NCBI GenBank assembly: GCA_002491565.1
Contig: DKWE01000092.1
Span: 1-9,333 of the forward strand
DNA length: 9,333 bases
Direction of reading: 5' to 3'
Origin: Lachnospiraceae bacterium UBA7160
GTDB taxonomy: Bacteria; Bacillota; Clostridia; Lachnospirales; Lachnospiraceae
Shown: one piece after another, positions 1 to 5,951 of the stretch
Layout: each line of letters starts with the position of its first letter
Numbering within the stretch: position 1 is the first letter of the stretch
Notes under the pieces: model-generated
The model's database searches: none
The model's input: only the letters and a program-made list of their open reading frames with translations
Told to the model about the DNA's origin: nothing
Made by a program: the position numbers and the translations under genes

Positions 1-176
1 CGGATAAGGGAGACCGTGGCGAGAAGAATGATCGTGCGGACAGAAGCGATCGCAGTGAGAAGAATGGCCGTTCGGATCGAGAGGACCGGCCTGAAAAGGG
101 ACGCCGTGGTGATCGTGGGGGCCGTTACGAGCGCGGTGAGAAAAAATCAAAGCAGGATAAGCCGGATGAGGTATGA
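1..176 (+). CDS. C-terminal tail of a PSP1/RicT-like protein (5' end outside window)
   Basis: An open frame runs from the window edge to TGA at 174-176 and encodes about 57 residues made almost only of D, R, E, K, G, S and N. This is a hydrophilic, probably disordered tail with no folded domain in view. The product name is inferred from position: in Firmicutes the gene just before yabB/trmN6 and rsmI is usually yaaT (ricT, PSP1 domain), and Clostridia versions often have long charged tails. The tail has a 12-residue period (GEKNDRADRSDR, SEKNGRSDREDR, PEKGRRGDRGGR, YERGEKKSKQDK). The stop overlaps the next start as ATGA, which points to translational coupling. The reading frame is clear; the identity is moderate because the conserved domain is not visible. 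Confidence 0.6.
   Translation, partial: DKGDRGEKNDRADRSDRSEKNGRSDREDRPEKGRRGDRGGRYERGEKKSKQDKPDEV
18..161 (+). repeat. 36-bp imperfect tandem repeat, four units, in the charged tail
   Basis: Four contiguous 36-bp units (18-53, 54-89, 90-125, 126-161) each encode 12 residues beginning (G/S/P/Y)-E-(K/R). The first two share GAGAAGAATG at the same phase; the fourth is the most diverged. The unit length is a multiple of three, so the frame is kept. Confidence 0.7.
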
Positions 177-1015
177 GTGGACAGACAAATGAATTAGGAA
201 ACGGCGGGCTGCTGAACGGGCAGACGGGCCTGAAGAACGGTGTGCAGCCGGATGGACAGGCAGGTATGAAGAACGGTATGCGGATAGAATTGAAAGACGG
301 CGAACGGATGGATGATCTGCAGCGCAACGGGTATCGTATCATTCAGAATGAACGGTTGTTCTGCTTTGGGATGGATGCGGTGTTGCTTTCCGGATTTGCA
401 AAGGTGAAGGCGGGGGAACGTGTGCTTGATCTGGGGACCGGAACGGGCATTATTCCCCTTCTGCTGGCGGCGAAGACGCAAGGGAAGCAGTTTACCGGAC
501 TGGAGATATCAGAACGGAGTACCGATATGGCGCGCAGAAGTGTAGCGCTCAATGGTATTGAGGAGCGGGTGTCTATCGTACAGGGGGATATCCGGAAGGC
601 AGCAGAGCTGTTTGCGCCTGCTTCCTTTGAGGTGGTGACATCGAATCCTCCTTATATGATCGGGCAGCATGGCCTGGTGAATCCGGACGTGGAGAAGGCG
701 GCAGCGCGCCATGAGATTCTGTGTACGCTGGAGGACGTTGTGAGCGCTGCGGCGAAGCTGGTGGTAAGTGGCGGCCGGTTTTATCTGGTGCACCGGCCAT
801 TTCGTCTGGCAGAGATTATTCGTACATTGTCGAACTACCATTTGGAACCGAAACGGATGCGGCTGGTTTATCCGTATGCAGACCGTGAGCCCAATATGGT
901 GCTGCTTGAAGCGGTGCGCGGCGGCAGACCCCGGATGACGGTGGAGAAGCCGCTGATTGTGTATGAGCATCCCGGTGTCTACACGCCGGAGATCACAGAG
1001 CTGTATGGGTATTGA
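173..1015 (+). CDS. trmN6: tRNA1(Val) (adenine(37)-N6)-methyltransferase, YabB/TrmN6 family
   Basis: This is a cytoplasmic SAM-dependent Rossmann-fold methyltransferase, expected to methylate N6 of A37 in tRNA1(Val). Visible motifs are the family N-terminal block DDLQRNGYRIIQN (about 47-59), the SAM motif I DLGTGTGII (86-94), an acidic residue in LEIS (E111), QGDI (137-140), and the N6-adenine catalytic motif NPPY (158-161). Family members are about 245-255 aa; this frame gives 280 aa because residues 1-35 are an NG/GQ-rich repeat with no family similarity that I recognise. The start at 173 is chosen because ATGA overlaps the upstream stop. In-frame ATGs at 266 and 278 would give a normal-length protein, and none of the three has a strong Shine-Dalgarno, so the start is uncertain. 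The family call is secure. rsmI follows, a common arrangement in Firmicutes. Confidence 0.92.
   Translation: MSGQTNELGNGGLLNGQTGLKNGVQPDGQAGMKNGMRIELKDGERMDDLQRNGYRIIQNERLFCFGMDAVLLSGFAKVKAGERVLDLGTGTGIIPLLLAAKTQGKQFTGLEISERSTDMARRSVALNGIEERVSIVQGDIRKAAELFAPASFEVVTSNPPYMIGQHGLVNPDVEKAAARHEILCTLEDVVSAAAKLVVSGGRFYLVHRPFRLAEIIRTLSNYHLEPKRMRLVYPYADREPNMVLLEAVRGGRPRMTVEKPLIVYEHPGVYTPEITELYGY
218..289 (+). repeat. 36-bp duplication in the 5' extension of trmN6
   Basis: Two 36-bp units encode GQTGLKNGVQPD (residues 16-27) and GQAGMKNGMRIE (28-39). The exact shared core AAGAACGGT lies at 233-241 and 269-277, offset 36. The second copy contains the two alternative ATG starts. Confidence 0.6.
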
Positions 1016-1077
1016 GGATAGAGTATAAGTGTTTTGGCGTATGTGCGCTGGAGATCATGGAGCTGTACAGATACTGA
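954..1077 (+). repeat. Imperfect 62-bp tandem duplication of the trmN6 3' end, including the stop codon
   Basis: The last bases of trmN6 are repeated with an offset of 62. GAG at 989 through the stop at 1015 encodes EITELYGY-stop, and 1051-1077 encodes EIMELYRY-stop. Over these 27 bases 21 match, and all six differences are transitions. Weaker similarity without gaps (17 of 29) continues upstream, 960-988 against 1022-1050. The second copy lies in the 75-bp gap before rsmI and is not part of a longer gene. Confidence 0.7.
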
Positions 1078-1090
1078 AAAGAGAGGGATT

Positions 1091-1945
1091 ATGAGCGGAG
1101 AGAAAGGAAAGCTGTATCTGTGTGCAACACCGATCGGCAATCTGGAGGATATCACGATGCGGGCAGTGCGTGTGCTGCAGGAGGTGGATCTGATTGCTGC
1201 GGAGGATACGAGGAACAGTATCCGTCTGCTGAATCATTTTGATATTCACACACCGATGACGAGTTATCATCAGTATAATCGGATCGAGAAGGCACACACG
1301 CTGATTGCAAAGATGCAGGAGGGGGCTAATGTGGCGCTGATCACGGATGCAGGGACCCCGGGAATTTCTGATCCTGGAGAGGACCTGGTACGTCTCTGCT
1401 ATGAGGCTGGCATTGAAGTGACTGCATTGCCCGGTGCGTGCGCGTGCGTGACGGCGCTGACGCTGTCCGGACTGCCGACGAGGCGGTTCTGCTTTGAGGC
1501 ATTTTTGCCGCCGGAGAAAAAGGAACGGCAGCAGATTTTGGAGGAGCTGAAAACAGAGACGCGCACAACCATCGTTTATGAGGCACCTCACCGTCTGGTG
1601 CGGACGCTTTCGGAGCTGCTGGGGGTACTCGGAGACCGCAGGGTGTCGATCTGCAGGGAGCTGACGAAGAAGCATGAAACAATTTTTCAGACTACTCTGT
1701 CGGAAGCGATATCCTATTATGAAGCAAATGAGCCGAAGGGCGAATGTGTGATTGTGATGGAGGGGCGCAGCCGTGCGCAGCTGATTGCGGAGGAGCGTGC
1801 CTGTTGGGAGGAGCTAACCGTGCAGGAGCATGTGGAGCAGTATCTGAATCAGGGGATGGACCGGAAAGAGGCGATGAAGCAGGCTGCGAAGGACCGCGGA
1901 GTTTCCCGGCGTGAGGTCTATGCGGCACTGCTGCAGGGGGTGTAG
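1091..1945 (+). CDS. rsmI: 16S rRNA (cytidine(1402)-2'-O)-methyltransferase RsmI
   Basis: RsmI transfers a methyl group from SAM to the 2'-O of C1402 in the decoding centre of 16S rRNA. The 284-aa product has the usual length and the full tetrapyrrole-methylase-fold signature: YLCATPIGNLEDIT (9-22), AEDTR (37-41), ITDAGTPGISDPG (84-96), LPGACA (113-118), FEAFLP (135-140), YEAPHR (163-168), CRELTKKHE (188-196) and GECVIVMEG (217-225). The C-terminal segment (about 235-284) is the small helical tail seen in many Firmicutes. The frame is open further upstream to a TTG at 1034, but family alignment and the AGAGGG stretch just before 1091 support the ATG at 1091. It is probably cotranscribed with trmN6. 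I see no clear terminator after the stop; the repeat array starts about 90 bp downstream. Confidence 0.96.
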   Translation: MSGEKGKLYLCATPIGNLEDITMRAVRVLQEVDLIAAEDTRNSIRLLNHFDIHTPMTSYHQYNRIEKAHTLIAKMQEGANVALITDAGTPGISDPGEDLVRLCYEAGIEVTALPGACACVTALTLSGLPTRRFCFEAFLPPEKKERQQILEELKTETRTTIVYEAPHRLVRTLSELLGVLGDRRVSICRELTKKHETIFQTTLSEAISYYEANEPKGECVIVMEGRSRAQLIAEERACWEELTVQEHVEQYLNQGMDRKEAMKQAAKDRGVSRREVYAALLQGV

Positions 1946-2036
1946 TTCTGGTAGCGCTTGCCTTGCACCATGAGAATTTTGTTTTCCTGTGTCATGAAAG
2001 GAGCGGTAGCTTTTGAACTCAGCAGCCTTCAGAGCT

Positions 2037-2285
2037 TATAAACGGAATCTTGCGCGGAATGGCAAAATATTGGGTGCTGGTTTCACTGGAGTAGGCATCT
2101 ATAAACGAACCATGCACAGAATAACGAAATACTGGGTGCTGGTTTCACTGGAGTAGGTATCTATAAACGAACCATGCACAGAATAACGAAATATTGGGTG
2201 CTGGTTTCACTGGAGTAGGCATTTACAAACGGAATCTTGCGCGGAATGGCATAATTTTGGATTCCGGTTTATCCGGGTTAGGAAG
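2037..2285 (+). repeat. Four tandem copies of a 62-63 bp non-coding repeat between rsmI and the phospholipase-like gene
   Basis: Copies start at 2037, 2100, 2162 and 2224, each opening with TATAAAC or TACAAAC. Copies 2 and 3 are nearly identical. Copies 1 and 4 share a different first half (ACGGAATCTTGCGCGGAATGG) from copies 2 and 3 (ACGAACCATGCACAGAATAA). Copies 1-3 share the second half with TGGGTGCTGGTTTCACTGGA; copy 4 has a diverged second half that forms a small CCGG-TTTAT-CCGG palindrome. Lengths of 63, 62 and 62 are not frame-preserving, and no long ORF crosses the array. The array occupies most of the 355-bp gap 1946-2300. I see no gene or convincing terminator in the remaining part, 1946-2036. 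Confidence 0.9.
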
Positions 2286-2300
2286 AAAGGGAGGGAGGCT

Positions 2301-3458
2301 ATGCCTGCAATTTATGCACATGACCGGTTTGGCAGGGAGGTATGCGCTTTGCTGGACGGGGATGTAAAACAGGTAATAGAGCAGCATTACAGACAGTTTC
2401 AGATCGGGCTGCAGGGACCGGATATTTTCTTCTTTTATGGGGCGCACACAAATAATCGTGTGGTGCGGTTCGGGCAGCATCTGCACAAGGTATCAGCGTT
2501 TCCGTTTTTCCGGCACGCAAGGACTGTGGTGCGGGAGACGGGGCGCGACAGCCGTGAGTACGCCTACCTGCTTGGCTTTTTGTGTCATTTTATCCTGGAC
2601 AGTGAATGCCATCCGTATGTGGAGGAAATGATAAAGGAGACAGGAGTGCAGCATCTTGAGATCGAGGAGGAATTTGAGAAGCTGCTGCTGCGTGAGGACG
2701 GGCGGGATCCAGTGGCGTGGCCTGTCGCCACGCTGGTGCCGGCAGACGAGGAGACGGTGCAGGCAATCCAGCCGTTTTACGCGATCCGGAAAGAGGAATC
2801 CCTGCGGGAGCGGGTACAGGATACACTTCACGGAGGCATAAAACGGGCTGCGCGTGAGAGTCACAGCCGTATTTCTGCAGAGAGCGGCGTGTGCGGCGAA
2901 AATTATGGTGATGCCAGGAACTGTGGACGTGACAGCAATCGCGGCCATACCGATAGCTGTGGAGGTGAGAGCGGCGATGATCGTGCCGATAGCTGCCGGT
3001 GTCACAGCGGCGATGGCCGTGCTGACAGCTGCAGATGTCATAGCAGCAGTGGTTGTGCTGATAGTTGCCGATGTCACAGCAGCAGTGGTTGTGCCGATAG
3101 CTGCCGGTGTCACAGCAGCCGTAGTGCCGCCAAAGGCTGTGGGCAGGACTATATCCCGTTGTCGGTTATCCGCAGCTCGCTGCGGTCTATGAAAGCGATC
3201 AAGAAATTCCTCACCGCGCCGCAGCCCTGGAAACAGGACTTTATCAACGGGGTGTTCCGGGTGACTGGGACATATGCGGCAATGTGCGGAGTCATGAACC
3301 AGCGTACAGACAACCCAAAATGTGAAAAGACAAATCAGGGACTGAAGCTGCGGTTCAATGAGGCGGTAGAGCTGGCAGTACAGATGGTCTGCGAGTATGA
3401 TCTGGCGGTGCGGACAGGCTGTGAGCTGAATAAGAGACTGGACCGTACATTTTCCTGA
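2301..3458 (+). CDS. Zinc-dependent phospholipase C-like protein with Cys/His-rich repeat insert
   Basis: The N-terminal part matches the Zn_dep_PLPC-type family common in Clostridia: MPAIYAHDRFGREV (1-14), LQGPDIFFFY (37-46) and the core LGFLCHFILDSECHPYV (91-107). Likely metal ligands by family logic are H7, D41, H62, H96, D100 and H104; the exact set is inferred. There is no signal peptide, so unlike secreted clostridial phospholipase C this is probably cytoplasmic, with unknown substrate. Residues about 187-280 are an unusual insert ending in four ADSCRCHS-type 12-residue repeats. Family-like sequence resumes at about 283 (YIPLSVIRSSLRSMKAIKKF). At 385 aa it is about 80-100 residues longer than relatives as I recall them. 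A strong GGGAGGGAGG precedes the ATG by a few bases. The UMF1 gene lies 68 bp downstream and may be in the same operon. Confidence 0.85.
   Translation: MPAIYAHDRFGREVCALLDGDVKQVIEQHYRQFQIGLQGPDIFFFYGAHTNNRVVRFGQHLHKVSAFPFFRHARTVVRETGRDSREYAYLLGFLCHFILDSECHPYVEEMIKETGVQHLEIEEEFEKLLLREDGRDPVAWPVATLVPADEETVQAIQPFYAIRKEESLRERVQDTLHGGIKRAARESHSRISAESGVCGENYGDARNCGRDSNRGHTDSCGGESGDDRADSCRCHSGDGRADSCRCHSSSGCADSCRCHSSSGCADSCRCHSSRSAAKGCGQDYIPLSVIRSSLRSMKAIKKFLTAPQPWKQDFINGVFRVTGTYAAMCGVMNQRTDNPKCEKTNQGLKLRFNEAVELAVQMVCEYDLAVRTGCELNKRLDRTFS
2913..3128 (+). repeat. 36-bp coding minisatellite (six units) in the phospholipase-like gene
   Basis: Contiguous 36-bp units start at 2913, 2949, 2985, 3021, 3057 and 3093. 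The last four encode ADSCRCHS plus a four-residue linker such as SSGC; the first two are degenerate (ARNCGRDS, TDSCGGES). The unit has no stop in the coding frame, in the +1 frame (an Ala/Val/Ile-rich string) or in at least one antisense frame, so long shadow ORFs arise here. Confidence 0.92.
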
Positions 3459-3506
3459 CAGATCGTGCACAGGGAAGAGAGGCTGGCTCAGGTATTTTCC
3501 TGACAG
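3430..3506 (+). repeat. 45-bp-offset duplication of the phospholipase-like gene 3' end
   Basis: The 13-bp sequence ATTTTCCTGACAG occurs at 3449-3461, where it contains the Ser codon and TGA stop of the gene, and again at 3494-3506. Similarity extends upstream at the same offset (AGAGACTGG against AGAGGCTGG). It resembles the trmN6 3'-end duplication but is shorter. Confidence 0.6.
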
Positions 3507-3526
3507 GCCGGGAGGGAGATAGAGCT

Positions 3527-4759
3527 ATGAAAATGACGAAACTGGAAAAATACTGGATTTTGTATGATGTGGGGAACTCGGCATTTATTATGCTGGTTTC
3601 GACCATTATTCCGATTTATTTCAATGCCCTTGCCCAGAATGCAGGGATTTCAGAGGTGGATTATCTGGCCTATTGGGGTTACGCTGTTTCTGTGTCGACG
3701 GTGATTGTGGCATTGATCGGCCCGGTGCTTGGGTCTATTGCGGATACGCGCGGATTCAAGAAACCGCTCTTTACGGTTTGCATGATGGTAGGTGTGGTTG
3801 GTTGCGCGGCTCTGGCATTTCCGACCTCGTGGATTATCTTTTTGGCGGTATTTGTAGTGGCCAAGGTCGGTTACAATGCAAGTTTGATTTTCTATGATTC
3901 GATGCTGGTCGATGTGACAACACCCGAGCGGATGGACGTGGTATCGTCGCAGGGCTATGCCTGGGGGTATATCGGAAGCTGTATCCCGTTCGTCATTTCG
4001 CTGGTGCTGGTGCTGCAGTGTGAGACAATCGGCATCTCCATGGGAACGGCGATGATGATTGCATTTTTCCTGAACGCGGCATGGTGGCTGCTGGTGACGG
4101 TTCCACTGTTGAAGAACTATGAGCAGAAGAATTACGTGGAGCTCCCGAAGCATCCGGTGAAGAACAGCTTTGCCCGGCTGGGCCGGACGCTGATGGATAT
4201 CAAAGGACAGAAGCACATTTTCATGTATCTGCTGGCGTTCTTTTTCTTCATCGACGGAGTCTATACGATTATCGAAATGGCGACGGCATATGGCAGTGCG
4301 CTTGGCCTGGATTCTTCAGGGCTGCTGCTGGCGCTGCTGGTAACACAGCTGGTCGCGTTCCCGTGCGCGTTAATATTCGGGAAGCTTTCGAAGCAATATG
4401 AGACAGCGCTTTTAATCAAGGTATGCATCGCTGCGTATACTGGCATCGCATTATTTGCCATCCAGCTGGATAAACAGTGGGAATTCTGGCTGCTGGCGGT
4501 GCTTGTCGGCATGTTCCAGGGAGCAATTCAGGCGCTGTCGCGGTCGTACTTTGCCAAGATCATTCCGGCGGATAAGTCCGGAGAATATTTTGGCATTTAT
4601 GATATCTGCGGCAAGGGTGCCTCCTTTATCGGGACGACGCTGGTCGGTCTGATCGCGCAGCTGACGAATGTGGCCAATATAGGCGTGGCAGTGATTGCGG
4701 TGATGTTTATCATCGGGTTCGCGCTGTTCTGGAAGGCAGCAAAGCTAAATCGCGTGTGA
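3527..4759 (+). CDS. MFS transporter, UMF1 family (Atg22-like)
   Basis: The 410-aa integral membrane protein has about 12 hydrophobic segments and UMF1-family signatures: YDVGNSAF in TM1 (13-20), GPVLGSIADTRGFKKP (65-80, MFS motif A region), YNASLIFYDSMLVDV (116-130), SSQGYAWGYIGS (140-151) and, in the C-terminal half, GAIQALSRSYFAKIIP (332-347) followed by GEYFGIYDICGKGASF (352-367). A hydrophilic loop at about 196-230 separates the two six-helix halves. UMF1 proteins are related to the yeast vacuolar effluxer Atg22, for which amino-acid export has been described; the bacterial substrate is unknown. The ATG at 3527 has GGAGG at 3511-3515; an ATG two codons later is an equal alternative. The length is normal. 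Confidence 0.92.
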   Translation: MKMTKLEKYWILYDVGNSAFIMLVSTIIPIYFNALAQNAGISEVDYLAYWGYAVSVSTVIVALIGPVLGSIADTRGFKKPLFTVCMMVGVVGCAALAFPTSWIIFLAVFVVAKVGYNASLIFYDSMLVDVTTPERMDVVSSQGYAWGYIGSCIPFVISLVLVLQCETIGISMGTAMMIAFFLNAAWWLLVTVPLLKNYEQKNYVELPKHPVKNSFARLGRTLMDIKGQKHIFMYLLAFFFFIDGVYTIIEMATAYGSALGLDSSGLLLALLVTQLVAFPCALIFGKLSKQYETALLIKVCIAAYTGIALFAIQLDKQWEFWLLAVLVGMFQGAIQALSRSYFAKIIPADKSGEYFGIYDICGKGASFIGTTLVGLIAQLTNVANIGVAVIAVMFIIGFALFWKAAKLNRV

Positions 4760-4971
4760 GCCTGTGAGAGCATGTGAGGAAGTGTAAGTGAGTGGTGCAG
4801 CGGCTATGGCAGGCTGTAGGAGAGATGGCAGGATGCGCATGGGAAAGCTGCCGGCTAAAGAGAAAACAGACAGGCTCTGCAGCAGTGAGAAGCAGCCGGA
4901 TCAATGAGAAAAGAAAGACCTGACGGTAAAGAGAAACAGTCAGAGGAATAAGAAAAGAAAGGCGGAGGAAG
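4755..4971 (+). other. Purine-rich intergenic spacer with short direct repeats
   Basis: The spacer between the UMF1 and epimerase genes contains no ORF I would defend. TGTGAG, which contains the UMF1 stop, recurs at 4755, 4763 and 4773, with TGTAAG at 4783. Further on, TAAAGAGAAAACAGACAGG (near 4856) resembles TAAAGAGAAACAGTCAGAGG (near 4927), and AATGAGAAAAGAAAG resembles AATAAGAAAAGAAAG. The last bases carry the epimerase ribosome binding site GGAGGA (4964-4969). No clear promoter or terminator was found. Confidence 0.5.
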
Positions 4972-5847
4972 ATGTTTTATACAATTAAAAATGAAAAACT
5001 TGAGGTAACTGTCAATGCGCACGGCGCGGAGCTGCATTCGATTCGTTCAACGGATGGGACCGAGTATTTGTGGCAGGGAGATCCGGCTGTCTGGAAGGGG
5101 CAGGCGCCGAATCTGTTTCCGTATGTGGCGCGTCTGACGGATGGAAAATTTACTTATAAAGAGAAACAGTATTCGATGAAGATTCACGGCTTTATCAATG
5201 CGGTAGACCTGGAGGCGGAGCAGGTATCGGAGGATCAGATCACGTTCCGGTATGACAGCAATGAAGAAACAATGGCGCAGTATCCGTTCCCGTTTATTTA
5301 CCGCATTACGTATGCGCTGTCAGGAAATGTGCTGTCGGTGACGAGCCAGGTGGAGAATACAGGTGAGGAGCGGATGTTCTTTGGTATCGGCGGACATCCG
5401 GGCTTCCGCGTGCCGCTGGAGGAAGGGCTTTCCTTTGAAGATTACTGCCTGGAATTTGCGCAGGAGACACATCCGTACCGCGTCGGGTTTACGGATGACT
5501 GCCATGTAAACGGCCAGGATCTGCCGTATCCGCTGGAGGGCGGGAAGCGCATGTGGCTGCATCATGACCTGTTTGATCATGATGCGGTGGTGTTGAAGCA
5601 TGCATGCCGCTGTGTGACGCTCCGTTCTGACCGCGGCAGCCGAGCGGTGCGAGTGACCTTCCCGGACTACCCGGTAGTTGGATTCTGGCACATGCCTAAA
5701 ATGGAGGCTCCGTATGTCTGCATCGAGCCGTGGAGCTCGCTCCCCTCGCGCGCAGGGATTATTGAGGACCTCACGCAGCAGTCAGATCTGATTTCTCTGG
5801 ACAGCAAGAAGACATATTGCAATAATTGGACGATAGAGATTCAGTAA
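4972..5847 (+). CDS. Aldose 1-epimerase (mutarotase) family protein, LacX-like
   Basis: This family interconverts alpha and beta anomers of aldoses; LacX-type members act in the cytoplasm on sugars or sugar phosphates of unproven identity. The 291-aa protein has the usual length. Diagnostic residues are the KIHGF block (H72), the catalytic-histidine motif GIGGHPGFR (H142) and the catalytic glutamate in CIEPWSS (E252), with LFPYVARL (49-56) and GFWHMPK (237-243) between and around them. GGAGGA lies three bases before the ATG spacing window. The gene ends in a hairpin terminator 4 bp after the stop. No lactose or tagatose genes are nearby, so the substrate cannot be read from context and I give no gene symbol. 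Confidence 0.92.
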   Translation: MFYTIKNEKLEVTVNAHGAELHSIRSTDGTEYLWQGDPAVWKGQAPNLFPYVARLTDGKFTYKEKQYSMKIHGFINAVDLEAEQVSEDQITFRYDSNEETMAQYPFPFIYRITYALSGNVLSVTSQVENTGEERMFFGIGGHPGFRVPLEEGLSFEDYCLEFAQETHPYRVGFTDDCHVNGQDLPYPLEGGKRMWLHHDLFDHDAVVLKHACRCVTLRSDRGSRAVRVTFPDYPVVGFWHMPKMEAPYVCIEPWSSLPSRAGIIEDLTQQSDLISLDSKKTYCNNWTIEIQ

Positions 5848-5851
5848 GTAT

Positions 5852-5896
5852 TTTTGTGAAGCTGTGTACAGGAATGGCACGGCTTCACAAAATTTT
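5852..5896 (+). terminator. Intrinsic terminator of the epimerase gene
   Basis: GTGAAGCTGTG (5856-5866) pairs with CACGGCTTCAC (5878-5888), one pair being G-U, around an 11-nt loop. The stem extends by four A-T pairs using TTTT at 5852-5855 and AAAA at 5889-5892, and TTTT follows at 5893-5896. The right arm runs into the left 39-bp repeat of the island. Confidence 0.75.
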
Positions 5897-5923
5897 CACA
5901 AAAAATTAGCACTCACCTCTTGA
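5885..5923 (+). repeat. Left 39-bp direct repeat of the island
   Basis: It begins TCACAAAATTTTCAC and ends TTAGCACTCACCTCTTGA, identical over all 39 bases to 8500-8538. It keeps the CIRCE left half TTAGCACTC (5906-5914) but is followed by TAATGGAAG, which is a poor match to the CIRCE right half. The operator here is therefore broken and the would-be -35 reads TTGATA. Confidence 0.95.
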
Positions 5924-5951
5924 TAATGGAAGACGATTTTTATCCTGTCTT

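Noticed and set aside
1034..1090. N-terminal extension of RsmI from a TTG start
   Set aside because: It adds 19 residues not seen in the family and overlaps the duplicated trmN6 end. The ATG at 1091 matches the family N-terminus.
1968..1995. Terminator after rsmI from CATGA...TCATG
   Set aside because: Only a 5-bp stem with a long loop and no T-tract after it.
2037..2285. CRISPR array
   Set aside because: The copies are contiguous 62-63 bp units with no alternation of conserved repeats and unique spacers, and no cas genes are present.
2854..3192. + strand ORF in a second frame with an Ala/Val/Ile-rich repeat protein
   Set aside because: It lies wholly over the phospholipase-like gene, which has family motifs on both sides of the insert. 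The frame is open only because the 36-bp unit lacks stops in several frames, and there is no ribosome binding site.
2493..3470. Long antisense ORF (325 codons) over the phospholipase-like gene
   Set aside because: No recognisable motifs. It is Ala/Thr-rich only across the repeat and is a shadow of the sense gene.
5906..5946. Functional CIRCE promoter in the left 39-bp repeat
   Set aside because: The right operator half is lost (TAATGGAAG), the -35 reads TTGATA, and the best -10-like TATCCT is only 15 bp away, so activity is doubtful.
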